From assembly GCA_036558265.1 (NCBI GenBank), contig DATBFY010000662.1, positions 1 to 32,693 on the forward strand: DNA of 32,693 bases, given 5' to 3'. Positions 15,223 to 22,111 of this stretch are shown here, piece by piece. Each line of letters begins with the position of its first letter. The first letter of the stretch is position 1. The translations under genes were made by a program, and so were the position numbers. The notes under the pieces were generated by a model that was not told the DNA's origin, did not search any database, and saw only the letters and a program-made list of their open reading frames with translations. The stretch is from RYN-433 sp036558265 (GTDB lineage: Bacteria; Planctomycetota; Phycisphaerae; Tepidisphaerales; Tepidisphaeraceae).

Positions 15223-15801
15223 TTACCGAAAAGTCGAAGGCGGGTTGATACCGCTCCGAAGATCCGCCTGAATCTGGTTTGCGCTCGGGCCGGTAATGAA
15301 CTCTACCTGGCCATCGCTGTAGACGGCGTGGAATCCATCGCCGTGGTTGGCCAGGGGCTCGTAGATGAAAATGTAAACGGTCTTGCCATTCGTGAGCAAT
15401 TCGCGCGGGACCGCCGGGGCCATCACGTATGACAGATGACCGCCCCGGGAGAGGTTGGCGGCGCGTTCCTCGAGCGTATTCCCTGCCGCGGGCGAGTCGC
15501 CGGAGGAGGGGCAGATGAAGATCTGCGGGCTGATGTCCTGAGTCAGCATCAGGTCTTCGATTCGGCGTGGCATCTGGCCCTTGTTTTCGTTGGCGTAGAG
15601 CAGGCAGGCTTGTCCGAGCGCACGCATGATCTTCCTGCATTTGACTCGATCTACAGTCTCTTGCGCGCGGTTCGAAAGGACCATCAGCGTGACGGCGACG
15701 ACGATCAGCGCGACAGAACCGCCCACGAGCGCGTACCGACCGAGTCGGCGACGCGAAGCGTCGGCCTGCCGCAAGCCCGCACTTGATGGCGCCTCGGGCA
15801 C
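15223..15801 (-). CDS. Pseudopilin-like protein with H-X9-DG motif
   Basis: Protein of 192 aa. One membrane helix (LVGGSVALIVVAVTLMVLS) is followed by RVKCRKIMRALGQACLLYAN and ENKGQMP, the pattern typical of planctomycete DUF1559/type II secretion pseudopilin-like proteins, and the C-terminus has the H-X9-DG motif (NHGDGFHAVYSDGQVEFI). However, the prepilin peptidase signal (GFTLVE) that normally precedes the helix is missing; RRRLGRYALVGG stands there. The GTG at 15801 is preferred because AGGAG lies about eight bases upstream and the stop of the preceding gene is 26 bases away; starts at 15834 and 15858 would overlap that gene and lack such a site. It is the last gene of a three-gene cluster. 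It may be a membrane-anchored relative that no longer enters a pilus. Confidence 0.7.
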   Translation of the reverse strand: MPEAPSSAGLRQADASRRRLGRYALVGGSVALIVVAVTLMVLSNRAQETVDRVKCRKIMRALGQACLLYANENKGQMPRRIEDLMLTQDISPQIFICPSSGDSPAAGNTLEERAANLSRGGHLSYVMAPAVPRELLTNGKTVYIFIYEPLANHGDGFHAVYSDGQVEFITGPSANQIQADLRSGINPPSTFR

Positions 15802-15826
15802 GGGACCCTCTCCTGCTGCCGCGAGC

Positions 15827-16504
15827 TCAGCCACCGCGGGTGTCCGCGGCGGGCGCATCGCCGGTGCCGGTGTACGCCTCGATGTACTTGAAGATCTCGT
15901 CGGTCGGGGTGCGCTGGTAGATGAAGTCATCGAGGCGCAGGCTGCCTTTTGCGCCGTTGATCAATTCGTAGTTGACATAGGCGATTCCCTTGCGGTCCCA
16001 GTCGGTCTTGTCGATCGAGCGGATGGCGTCGAGCGGGACGGGAGGATGGCCGGGGACGTTCAGGATATTGTCGTTCAGCCGGTAGACTCCGCGGGAGTTA
16101 CGGAGGGACCACGCCAGCACGACCAGGCCCAGTGGCGGCAGGAGGAACGCGAGGACCTTCTGCATGTTCAGGTCCATCTGCGTGTGCAACTTGAGCGTAC
16201 CGATCTCGGCGTCGATGCGGCGGACCTTCTCCTCGTCGTTGGCCTTGCGGGCGGCGTCGCCGTCCTTGCGAAGCTGCTCGATCTTCGCGTTCTCCCTGGG
16301 CCAGGCGACGAAGCCGTCCCAGGCGAACCACGCGCCCATGCCGATGAGCATGGCGACGATCACGTAGCGTTTCAGGCGGTACTCGTTGGACGGCCGTGCG
16401 ACGATGGCCGGGCTCTGAGCGGCGGCGGCGCCGTGGCGGGCATGGGGGAGGACGGGGGATTTGGGGTCCATCGCGGGAGTCCTTGGTGTCGGGTCGTGCG
16501 TCAT
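15827..16504 (-). CDS. Membrane protein with PH-like C-terminal domain
   Basis: Protein of 225 aa. After a Pro/Ala-rich N-terminus there are two membrane helices, about 46-65 (RYVIVAMLIGMGAWFAWDGF) and 116-133 (VLAFLLPPLGLVVLAWSL), separated by a charged coiled-coil loop (about 70-105). The C-terminal 85 residues (GVYRLNDNILNVPGHPPVPL, IRSIDKTDWDRKGIAYVNYE, GSLRLDDFIYQRTPTDEIFK) look like a small beta domain of the bacterial PH-like type. The ATG overlaps the stop of the upstream gene as ATGA, which implies translational coupling and explains the missing ribosome site. Function unknown; an envelope or stress role would fit. Confidence 0.75.
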   Translation of the reverse strand: MTHDPTPRTPAMDPKSPVLPHARHGAAAAQSPAIVARPSNEYRLKRYVIVAMLIGMGAWFAWDGFVAWPRENAKIEQLRKDGDAARKANDEEKVRRIDAEIGTLKLHTQMDLNMQKVLAFLLPPLGLVVLAWSLRNSRGVYRLNDNILNVPGHPPVPLDAIRSIDKTDWDRKGIAYVNYELINGAKGSLRLDDFIYQRTPTDEIFKYIEAYTGTGDAPAADTRGG

Positions 16505-16734
16505 CGGCCGGACGACTGCGCGCCGGCGGAAAGGGCCTGGTCGATGCCGTCGAGGGTTCGGCGCGCGGAGTCGATGGCGTTGGCGAACGCCTGCTGGCCC
16601 TGGGCGAGCCTGTCGGGCGCGAGTTGTCCAGCGAAGCGGTCGAGATCGTGGCACTGGGCGATGAGGCCGGCCAGGAGCTTCTGCGCCTTGGCGCGGGCGT
16701 CGCGGAGGAGTTGGTCGTCTTCGGACGGTGTCAC
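16501..16734 (-). CDS. Small helical protein, first gene of a three-gene cluster
   Basis: Protein of 77 aa starting at GTG: TPSEDDQLLRDARAKAQKLL, then further helical, charged sequence (DRFAGQLAPDRLAQGQQAFA) to the end. It is probably a two-helix soluble protein; no family is recognised. The frame is open to a TTG at 16770, but that TTG is the first half of a good -35 box (TTGCCC), and a TACAAT -10 box ends nine bases before the GTG, so translation most likely starts at 16734 on an almost leaderless mRNA. Its stop overlaps the start of the next gene (ATGA). Cotranslation with the membrane protein suggests a physical partner. Confidence 0.6.
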   Translation of the reverse strand: MTPSEDDQLLRDARAKAQKLLAGLIAQCHDLDRFAGQLAPDRLAQGQQAFANAIDSARRTLDGIDQALSAGAQSSGR

Positions 16735-16742
16735 GGCGGGAG

Positions 16743-16770
16743 ATTGTAAGGGGAAAGGGGTAAAGGGCAA
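16743..16770 (-). promoter_or_regulatory. Promoter TTGCCC-N16-TACAAT, near-leaderless
   Basis: On the minus strand TTGCCC (16770-16765) is followed after 16 bases by TACAAT (16748-16743). A start about seven bases further would fall at 16736-16737, only two or three bases before the GTG at 16734. It therefore serves the three-gene cluster 16734-15223 and argues against the longer TTG start. Confidence 0.6.
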
Positions 16771-16786
16771 AAAGGGGGGAGGCAGC

Positions 16787-16802
16787 GCTCCGCAAGCGGA
16801 GC
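16787..16802 (-). repeat. Small GC-rich hairpin
   Basis: GCTCCG-CAAG-CGGAGC forms a 6-bp stem between the 249-aa gene and the promoter of the three-gene cluster. In loop and stem design it resembles the GTTCCGC hairpins after the genes ending at 355 and 10645, and may be part of the same group. Confidence 0.4.
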
Positions 16803-16814
16803 CGCTAAAAGTTT

Positions 16815-16844
16815 GGGCGAATCATCACTTATGATGAATCGCCC
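16815..16844 (-). terminator. 12-bp hairpin downstream of the 249-aa gene
   Basis: GGGCGAATCATC (16815-16826) pairs with GATGAATCGCCC (16833-16844) with one mismatch, loop ACTTAT. On the minus strand it lies 30 bases after the stop at 16874 and is followed by AAACTTTTAGC, a short T run. Probable terminator of the 249-aa gene. Confidence 0.5.
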
Positions 16845-16873
16845 GGTGTGCGTTGGGATTCTGAAGAATAAGG

Positions 16874-17623
16874 TTACGAGCGCGAGGCGATGACGCTGGA
16901 GATGGGCTTGAGCACCCTGGGGATCAGGTGGCTGATGCAGAGCTCTTCGCCGCGCTGGGCCATGTCCGCCAGGAGCTTTTCCATCGGCTCTCTGGGTCGA
17001 TCGCCCCAGTAGCGGCGGAGGATCAGGTAGACGCTGATCACGTCGTTGGAGTAGTCGCCGGTGCGGACCTGGTAGCTGTTGGTGCGGGTGACGACGTCGA
17101 TGCGGCCCTGGAGGCGGCAGTCCTCGGAGAGGGCGACGGTTATCGAGGGCTGGATGTCCACGGCCTTGGCGCCGGATTCTTCCATAAGGCAATTGAGGGG
17201 CGAATCGCCCAGGAGGCTCTCGGAGATGATCTCGTCGTGGTTCCCGCGGAAGGAGAGGTCGAAGCCGAAGAGGATGTCGAGGTAATCGACCTCGACGGGC
17301 GAGAGGCCCAGCTCGTAGGGGGCCTGCTGGAGCAGGAGCGAGTGCAGTTTGAGCGAGGAGTCGAGGCAGTCCGGGTTGACGTGGCCGGCACACAGGCGGC
17401 GCGACTCGAGCGTGACCCAGCGGTAGGAGTCGTTGTCGCGGTTCTCCTCGATGGAGAGGTCGCCATTGTCGTACTTGCGGAAGCGGGACATGTCGGGGAA
17501 CTGTCGCTGGACGCGTTCGAAGAAGTGCAGGACGGTCTCCCGGTTGTGGGGGAGACTGAGCTGCGTCGCCAGGCGCATGTTGATGTAGAAGTCGTCGCAG
17601 ACGGAAGCAAACGGCACGTACAT
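16874..17623 (-). CDS. Conserved-looking hypothetical protein (MYVPFASVCDDFYINM...)
   Basis: Protein of 249 aa, cytoplasmic by the absence of signals. It has normal protein-like composition with a well-spread mix of hydrophobic, charged and aromatic residues, including FFERVQRQFPDMSRFRKYDN, SYRWVTLESRRLCAGHVNPD, LDILFGFDLSF, PSITVALSEDC and YLILRRYWGDRPREPMEKLL. I recall similar sequences as a widely conserved planctomycete hypothetical, but cannot name a family. The start at 17623 is chosen because GGGAGA lies upstream and the residues before it, in the frame open to 17773, do not look like protein. It stands alone, with a palindrome over its probable promoter and a hairpin behind its stop, so it is likely monocistronic and regulated. 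Confidence 0.8.
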   Translation of the reverse strand: MYVPFASVCDDFYINMRLATQLSLPHNRETVLHFFERVQRQFPDMSRFRKYDNGDLSIEENRDNDSYRWVTLESRRLCAGHVNPDCLDSSLKLHSLLLQQAPYELGLSPVEVDYLDILFGFDLSFRGNHDEIISESLLGDSPLNCLMEESGAKAVDIQPSITVALSEDCRLQGRIDVVTRTNSYQVRTGDYSNDVISVYLILRRYWGDRPREPMEKLLADMAQRGEELCISHLIPRVLKPISSVIASRS

Positions 17624-17686
17624 AGACGGTTCTCCCAAGCCCCTTGTCGTCCACAACTGCTCGTGAGGATTATCGGTCAGTTGCCC

Positions 17687-17705
17687 GATCGGAATGTATC
17701 CGATC
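17687..17705 (-). promoter_or_regulatory. Palindrome over a possible -10 box
   Basis: GATCGGA (17687-17693) and TCCGATC (17699-17705) are perfect arms around ATGTA. On the minus strand the centre contains TACATT (17698-17693), a possible -10 box for the gene starting at 17623, with TTTCGT 16 bases before it. A 19-base palindrome over the -10 region would be a natural repressor site. Tentative. Confidence 0.4.
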
Positions 17706-17867
17706 AGGAATAAAACGAAAGCGAAGCGGGAAGTGTTCGGGTGGGGATTTTCCGTCTGTTCGGCTGGTAACACTCAAACGCGGTTGAGGTTGGTCGTGCG
17801 GGTGTTAAAGTGGGCGGTCGATCCGGGAAAGGTCGGGATCATCCGATTCTCGGCGCCGGCGGTCAGG

Positions 17868-19121
17868 TCAGCGACATTGTACGAGGACGATCGACTGGTC
17901 GTCGTGCGGATCGTCCTTGCCCTGCCAAATCTTGATGGCCTCGCGGAAGATGTTGAGCAGCGCGTCGGGGGAGGCGGCGGCGTTGTCATCGAGTACCTGG
18001 ACGACCCGTTCCACCCCGAACATCTCGCCGTCGTCGCGCTGGGCTTCGAAGATGCCGTCGGACATCACGATCAGCAGCCCGCCGGGCTCGATCTGGATCG
18101 GGTCGGTGGCGTCGGCGGCGAACTCGTCCAGCACGCCGATGGGCGGTGCGGTGGGCTCGAGGATCCGGATGGGCTTGCCGGGGGCGGGGCGGTACAGGAT
18201 CGGCCCGTGACCGGCGCTGGACCAGGTCAGGCGTCCGTCGCTCTCCAGGCAGGCCATGAAGACGGTGACGAACCGCCCCAGCTCCAGGTCGTGGACCAGG
18301 CGGTTGTTCATGCGGGTCAAAACCCACCGAGGGTCGCAGTCGATCTCGGACAGCGCCCGGGCGAGCGTGCGCGCCTGCGAGACGACCAGCGCCGGCGCCA
18401 GGCCGTGGCCCGAGGCGTCCCCCAGGAAGATGCCCAGCTTGCGGTCGTCGATCTTCCAGAGGTCGAACGCGTCGCCGCCGGTCACCGACGCGGGGCGGGT
18501 CCAGCCGACGCACTGCAGACGGTCGAGCTGCGGGGCCACCCGGGGCAGAAGCGATTCCTGCACCCGCTTGGCCAGGTCCATCTCGCGGCGGAGTTCGACG
18601 ACCTGGATGGCGTCCACCTGAAGGTGGTAGCGCTGGATGGCCACGCCGCCCTGGGCGGCGAGCAGCTCGATCGTCTCCTCGTCCTCGCGGAGGAAGCTGC
18701 CCCCGGTCTTGTTGACCGCCTGGATCACGCCGATCGGCTTACCCGTGAGATCGACCATGGGGGCGGTGAGGAGGTTGCGGGTGACGAAACCGGTGCGGCG
18801 ATCGACCTCGCGGTTGAAGCGGGCGTCGGCGTAGGCATCGGGAATGCTGAGGAGGCGATTGGTCTTGAAGACGTGCCCGACGATGCCGGCGAAGGCGGGC
18901 ACGCGGATCTGATCGGCGCCCAGCGCAACCTTGGTCCACAGCTCGTCCGTGCCGGCGTCGTGGAGGAAGATGCTCGCGCGCTCGGCGCCCAGGAGCATCT
19001 GGGCGGCCTTGGCGATCTCCATCAGCAGGTGGTCCAGGTCTGCGGTGACGGCGAGCAAGCGCGAGACCTCCAGGACCTGGCGCATCTTCTCGGCCGATAT
19101 GGTGTATTTCGCATCCGACAT
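17868..19121 (-). CDS. GAF domain-SpoIIE (PP2C-type) serine phosphatase
   Basis: Cytoplasmic signalling phosphatase of 417 aa, RsbU/RsbP type. Residues about 15-165 are a GAF domain (AAQMLLGAERASIFLHDAGT, GIVGHVFKTNRLLSIPDAYA, GVIQAVNK). A linker helix follows (ELRREMDLAKRVQESLLP, about 176-193). Residues about 200-417 are the SpoIIE catalytic domain with metal-binding Asp residues in GGDAFD (215-220), GDASGHG (234-240), SDGIFEA (354-360) and DDQS (407-410). Such enzymes dephosphorylate an anti-anti-sigma (STAS) protein and so release a sigma factor; the GAF domain would sense a small ligand. No STAS protein or anti-sigma kinase is encoded nearby. Start at ATG 19121. It lies 134 bases after the MoeB-like gene on the same strand, separated by an inverted repeat. 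Confidence 0.9.
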   Translation of the reverse strand: MSDAKYTISAEKMRQVLEVSRLLAVTADLDHLLMEIAKAAQMLLGAERASIFLHDAGTDELWTKVALGADQIRVPAFAGIVGHVFKTNRLLSIPDAYADARFNREVDRRTGFVTRNLLTAPMVDLTGKPIGVIQAVNKTGGSFLREDEETIELLAAQGGVAIQRYHLQVDAIQVVELRREMDLAKRVQESLLPRVAPQLDRLQCVGWTRPASVTGGDAFDLWKIDDRKLGIFLGDASGHGLAPALVVSQARTLARALSEIDCDPRWVLTRMNNRLVHDLELGRFVTVFMACLESDGRLTWSSAGHGPILYRPAPGKPIRILEPTAPPIGVLDEFAADATDPIQIEPGGLLIVMSDGIFEAQRDDGEMFGVERVVQVLDDNAAASPDALLNIFREAIKIWQGKDDPHDDQSIVLVQCR

Positions 19122-19169
19122 GCGCGCACACCGCAGGTTAGTGCGTGCTTGGAGGATACGAGAAACGCA

Positions 19170-19235
19170 AGCGAGAAGCGAGAATTGAGCAGCGAGAAGG
19201 CACCGGGTTCGGCTTCTTCTCGCTTTTCGCTTCTG
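19170..19235 (-). repeat. Inverted repeat between MoeB-like and phosphatase genes
   Basis: Purine-rich AGCGAGAAG units (about 19170-19199) face their complements (CTTCTCGC at 19215-19222 and the following TTCGCTTCT). The best single stem is GCGAGAAG (19192-19199) with CTTCTCGC (19215-19222) around a 15-base loop. It may terminate the MoeB transcript before the phosphatase gene. Confidence 0.45.
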
Positions 19236-19255
19236 ACTTCTCCCTTCTCCTGCGC

Positions 19256-20560
19256 TCAGTATTGCGGCCCGCCCGGGTTGATGTCCTTGTTCCAGAGCAG
19301 GATGCCTCCCGCCATGCTCCTGACGTTCTTGAAGCCCTGCTGGCGGAGGATCTGGGCGAACTGGAGGCTGCGGCCCCCGGTTCGGCAGTGGACGATGACC
19401 TCCTCATTCGCGTGAGGCTTGAGCTGGGGGAAGTACTGGGCGATCTGCGGCAGCGGCATGAGCTTCGCCCCCTCGATCCGCGTGATCTCATACTCGTTGG
19501 GATTGCGGCAATCGACGAAGACGAACGGCTCCCCCTTATCCAGCTTCGCCTTCACCTCCCGCGGCGTGACCTCCCAATCCGGCTTGAACTGATAACCCGG
19601 CGGCAACCCCCGCGCATCCAGCGACGGATCCGCGGCAGCGGTCGCGGCCGGCTGCTTCGCCTTCTGAACCTCCTGGCGGGTTTCTTCCAGGGACTTGGGA
19701 TCCAGGATGGGGACGCCGCAGAACTGCTCGTAGTCGATCGGCTCGGTGATCGTCGGATTGGCGCCGCAGACGGGGCAGGTCGGGTCGCGGCGGATCTTGA
19801 AGGTGCGGAACTCCATGTCCAGCGCGTTGAACGTGATCAACCGCCCGATCGCGGGCTTGCCGATCCCCAGCACCAGCTTGAGCACTTCATTCGCCTGCAA
19901 CGTCCCGATGATGCCCGGCAGCACCCCCAGCACACCCCCCTCGGCGCAGCTCGGCACCGAACCCGGATCGGGCGGCTCGGGATACAGACACCGATAGCAG
20001 GGCCCGTTCTCCCCCGTATCCGGGTTCTTCAGGTGCGGCGCGAAGACCGTCACCATCCCCTCGAACCGGAAGATCGAGCCGTAAACGTTCGGCTTCTTCT
20101 GCAGCACGCACGCGTCGCCGACGCAGTACCGCGTCGGAAAGTTATCCGTTCCGTCAATCACGATGTCATAGTCCCGGATCAGGTCCATGACGTTCTTCGA
20201 ATTCACCACCGTCTTGTGCTGAATGACGTTGCAGTCCGGATTCAGATCCTTCAGCCGCTTCGCCGACGCCGCGACCTTGTCCTCCCCCACGCTCGACACC
20301 CCGAACAGCACCTGCCGCTGAAGGTTCGACGGCGAGACCACGTCCACGTCCGCCAGCCCGATCGTCCCGATTCCCGCCGCCGCCAGGTACAGGCTGATCG
20401 GGCACCCCAGCCCCCCTGCCCCGACGCACAGCACCCGGGCATTGAGCAGCTTCTTCTGCCCCTCCATCCCCACCTCCGGCAAAATGAGGTGCCGCTTATA
20501 GCGGTTGATCTGCTCGGAATTGAGCTGGGAGACGGGGGCTTTCGAAGCAATGGCGGTCAT
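19256..20560 (-). CDS. MoeB/ThiF-type adenylyltransferase with C-terminal rhodanese domain
   Basis: Protein of 434 aa that activates a ubiquitin-like sulfur carrier (MoaD or ThiS type) by adenylation and can supply sulfur itself. Residues 1-290 are the E1-like domain: nucleotide loop GAGGLG (47-52), GTDNFPTRY (137-145), Zn ligands in CYRC (188-191) and CPVC (262-265), and Cys205 in SVPSCAEGG, the family's catalytic-loop Cys. After a linker (about 290-320), residues about 330-434 are a rhodanese domain with active-site Cys392 in HCRTGGRS. This MoeZ/MOCS3-like fusion is common in bacteria without separate sulfurtransferase. AGAGG lies seven bases before ATG 20560, which is preferred over 20617. 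No MoaD, ThiS or CysO gene is visible in the window, so the partner is encoded elsewhere. The symbol is given by family; the exact pathway is uncertain. Confidence 0.92.
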   Translation of the reverse strand: MTAIASKAPVSQLNSEQINRYKRHLILPEVGMEGQKKLLNARVLCVGAGGLGCPISLYLAAAGIGTIGLADVDVVSPSNLQRQVLFGVSSVGEDKVAASAKRLKDLNPDCNVIQHKTVVNSKNVMDLIRDYDIVIDGTDNFPTRYCVGDACVLQKKPNVYGSIFRFEGMVTVFAPHLKNPDTGENGPCYRCLYPEPPDPGSVPSCAEGGVLGVLPGIIGTLQANEVLKLVLGIGKPAIGRLITFNALDMEFRTFKIRRDPTCPVCGANPTITEPIDYEQFCGVPILDPKSLEETRQEVQKAKQPAATAAADPSLDARGLPPGYQFKPDWEVTPREVKAKLDKGEPFVFVDCRNPNEYEITRIEGAKLMPLPQIAQYFPQLKPHANEEVIVHCRTGGRSLQFAQILRQQGFKNVRSMAGGILLWNKDINPGGPQY

Positions 20561-20611
20561 TAGTCTACCTCTCGAGACGGTCGGCGCGGCCCATGCCACA
20601 AAAAGAAAAAG

Positions 20612-20631
20612 AACCATGCCGAAGCTGGCAT
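20612..20631. repeat. Small hairpin in the divergent 20561-20781 gap
   Basis: CCATGCC-GAAGCT-GGCATGG forms a perfect 7-bp stem between the divergent MoeB-like gene and the zinc-ribbon protein gene. A related GGCCCATGCC lies just beside it. It may be another member of the GGCATGGG-type intergenic palindromes seen at 8388 and 23634. Confidence 0.4.
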
Positions 20632-20781
20632 GGCCTGTATGCGAACGCAGCGGAGCCCTTGGCGGACTTTCGCAAGTTGTGATGGACTGTAGGAAAGGCG
20701 TTGGGAGGCGTCAAGGGGGGGGGTCAACTCGCCCCCGGCTGGTGCGTAGAGTAACCTAGAGCGTCATCCGGAGTCCGCGCG

Positions 20782-22041
20782 ATGCCCATTCGAGTCCAAT
20801 GCCCCGCCTGTGGCGACGTCACGCACTTCGCCGACAACGACGCGGGTCTTGCGGTGGGATGCCTGGCGTGCGGGCGTCACTTCCGGGTGCCGGTGCCGGC
20901 GCCCAAGCCCGCCCATGTGCCCCCTCGCATCGTCGAGTCCTCGCCGCTGTTTGCGAATCTTGCGTCGACATTGCCCGCGGCGGCCTCTCCGGTCTGCGCC
21001 GCGCAGCAGCAACAGCAGCAGCAGACGGTTCCGCGCGCTGCCCGGCGTCGCCCGATCCGCCCGGCGGGGTCCAAGTCCCGATGGCGGACGTATGGGCTCT
21101 TCCTCGCGTTGGTCTGCGGTGCCGGCGTCGCGGTGGTGCTGATGATCCCGAAGCGCGATGCGAAGGGGGTCACAGCGATAGCGCAGAGTGCGACCCAGCC
21201 GTCTTCACGACCTACCACCAGTGCCGCGCCTGTACCTACGGATGGGCGTGTTGAGAATTTGCCGGCGGGGGGGGTGGTGTCGCTGGTGGATCTCCCGGCC
21301 CCTCTGGCACCCCGCAGCTATACGCCAGCTACCGCTCCGGTCGGTTTCGTCGGGTTGGAGGGGGTGGAGTGTAAGGGGAAGATCCTGATCGACAGTTATG
21401 ATTCGGCCGCCGGGCCGTATGATGCGCAGACGGCGGGGGATCGGGCGCCGCTGGTAAGTAACGGCTCGATCCGGCTGGGCGGGGAGGGGTCGCGGTTCCG
21501 GTGCGTGGTGCACCCTGGGCCGGGGCATCGCGTCGAAATGTCGCATTCCCTGGCGCTGCCGCAACCGGCACAGCCGCTGGCGGCCCGGGTGGTGGCGCCA
21601 CCTGTCCGGCTGGATCCGTTTGCACATGACTCGGCGAACGAGGATCTGCCCGAGCGGTATTATCGCAACGGGAACCTGCACCTGACCGGGGGTCGGACGC
21701 TGGCGCTGGCGTCGGGGGTTTATTATCTGAATGACGTCAGTCTGGACCCAACGTCCACGTTGCGGGCGGATGGGCCGGTGACGCTATTGGTTTCGGGGAC
21801 GCTCACGCTGCAGGGGAGCATCGAGACGGCGAACAACCGTGCGGCCGAGTGCCGTTTCCGGGTGACGGGGAGCCGGCCGGTGACGATCGGGAACCGGGGG
21901 ACGCTGGTGCTGGACCTGTACGCGCCGCAAAGCGCGTGTGACATCTCGGGGGATGGGAATGTGTTTGGCGCGGTGGTGGCCAGGAGTTTGCGCGTGACGG
22001 GTGGGCGGCGTTTACACTTCGATGAGGCGGTCGGGAAATAG
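20782..22041 (+). CDS. Zinc ribbon-membrane helix-DUF7305-like protein
   Basis: Protein of 419 aa with an unusual architecture. Residues 1-36 are a zinc ribbon (Cys7, Cys10, Cys27, Cys30). A low-complexity linker contains seven consecutive Gln (75-81, CAG/CAA repeat at 21004-21024). A membrane helix spans about 104-122. Residues about 195-419 resemble DUF7305, the parallel-beta module found in pilus-associated PilX-type proteins: ILIDSYDSAAGPYD, GNLHLTGGRTLALASGVYYL, LLVSGTLTLQGSIETANNRA, LYAPQSACDISGDGNVFGAV and LHFDEAVGK. The ribbon would be cytoplasmic and the beta domain outside. GGAG at 20770-20773 supports the start. Possible role: a surface or pilus-related component, or a sensor. The DUF7305 resemblance is from pattern memory. 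It is followed by a membrane phosphatase gene. Confidence 0.75.
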   Translation: MPIRVQCPACGDVTHFADNDAGLAVGCLACGRHFRVPVPAPKPAHVPPRIVESSPLFANLASTLPAAASPVCAAQQQQQQQTVPRAARRRPIRPAGSKSRWRTYGLFLALVCGAGVAVVLMIPKRDAKGVTAIAQSATQPSSRPTTSAAPVPTDGRVENLPAGGVVSLVDLPAPLAPRSYTPATAPVGFVGLEGVECKGKILIDSYDSAAGPYDAQTAGDRAPLVSNGSIRLGGEGSRFRCVVHPGPGHRVEMSHSLALPQPAQPLAARVVAPPVRLDPFAHDSANEDLPERYYRNGNLHLTGGRTLALASGVYYLNDVSLDPTSTLRADGPVTLLVSGTLTLQGSIETANNRAAECRFRVTGSRPVTIGNRGTLVLDLYAPQSACDISGDGNVFGAVVARSLRVTGGRRLHFDEAVGK

Positions 22042-22095
22042 GAAGCGGAAGACGTAACGCGTAAAGACGTAAAACATAAGAGGGGTGTGTGCGGC

Positions 22096-22101
22096 TACAA
22101 T
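22096..22101 (+). promoter_or_regulatory. TACAAT -10 box ten bases before a start codon
   Basis: TACAAT at 22096-22101 precedes the ATG at 22112 by ten bases, implying a transcript with a leader of only a few bases. There is no clear -35 box, and no ribosome-binding site fits the ATG, which agrees with leaderless translation. Confidence 0.5.
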
Positions 22102-22111
22102 GCCGGCCGCG

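Noticed and set aside
13816..15432. 538-codon plus-strand frame
   Set aside because: Antisense to the Gfo/Idh/MocA gene with its Rossmann and EKP motifs; no domain of its own.
16735..16770. TTG start at 16770 for the 77-aa protein
   Set aside because: The TTG is part of a -35 box, and a TACAAT -10 box lies between it and the GTG at 16734, so the extra region would not be transcribed from that promoter.
17694..20563. Long plus-strand frames (17694-19415 and 19145-20563)
   Set aside because: They are antisense to the GAF-SpoIIE and MoeB-rhodanese genes, whose complete motif sets are on the minus strand.
21004..21026. CAG/CAA run as a regulatory microsatellite or repeat array
   Set aside because: It is in frame within the zinc-ribbon protein gene and encodes seven Gln in a low-complexity linker; a coding explanation is sufficient, although length variation is possible.
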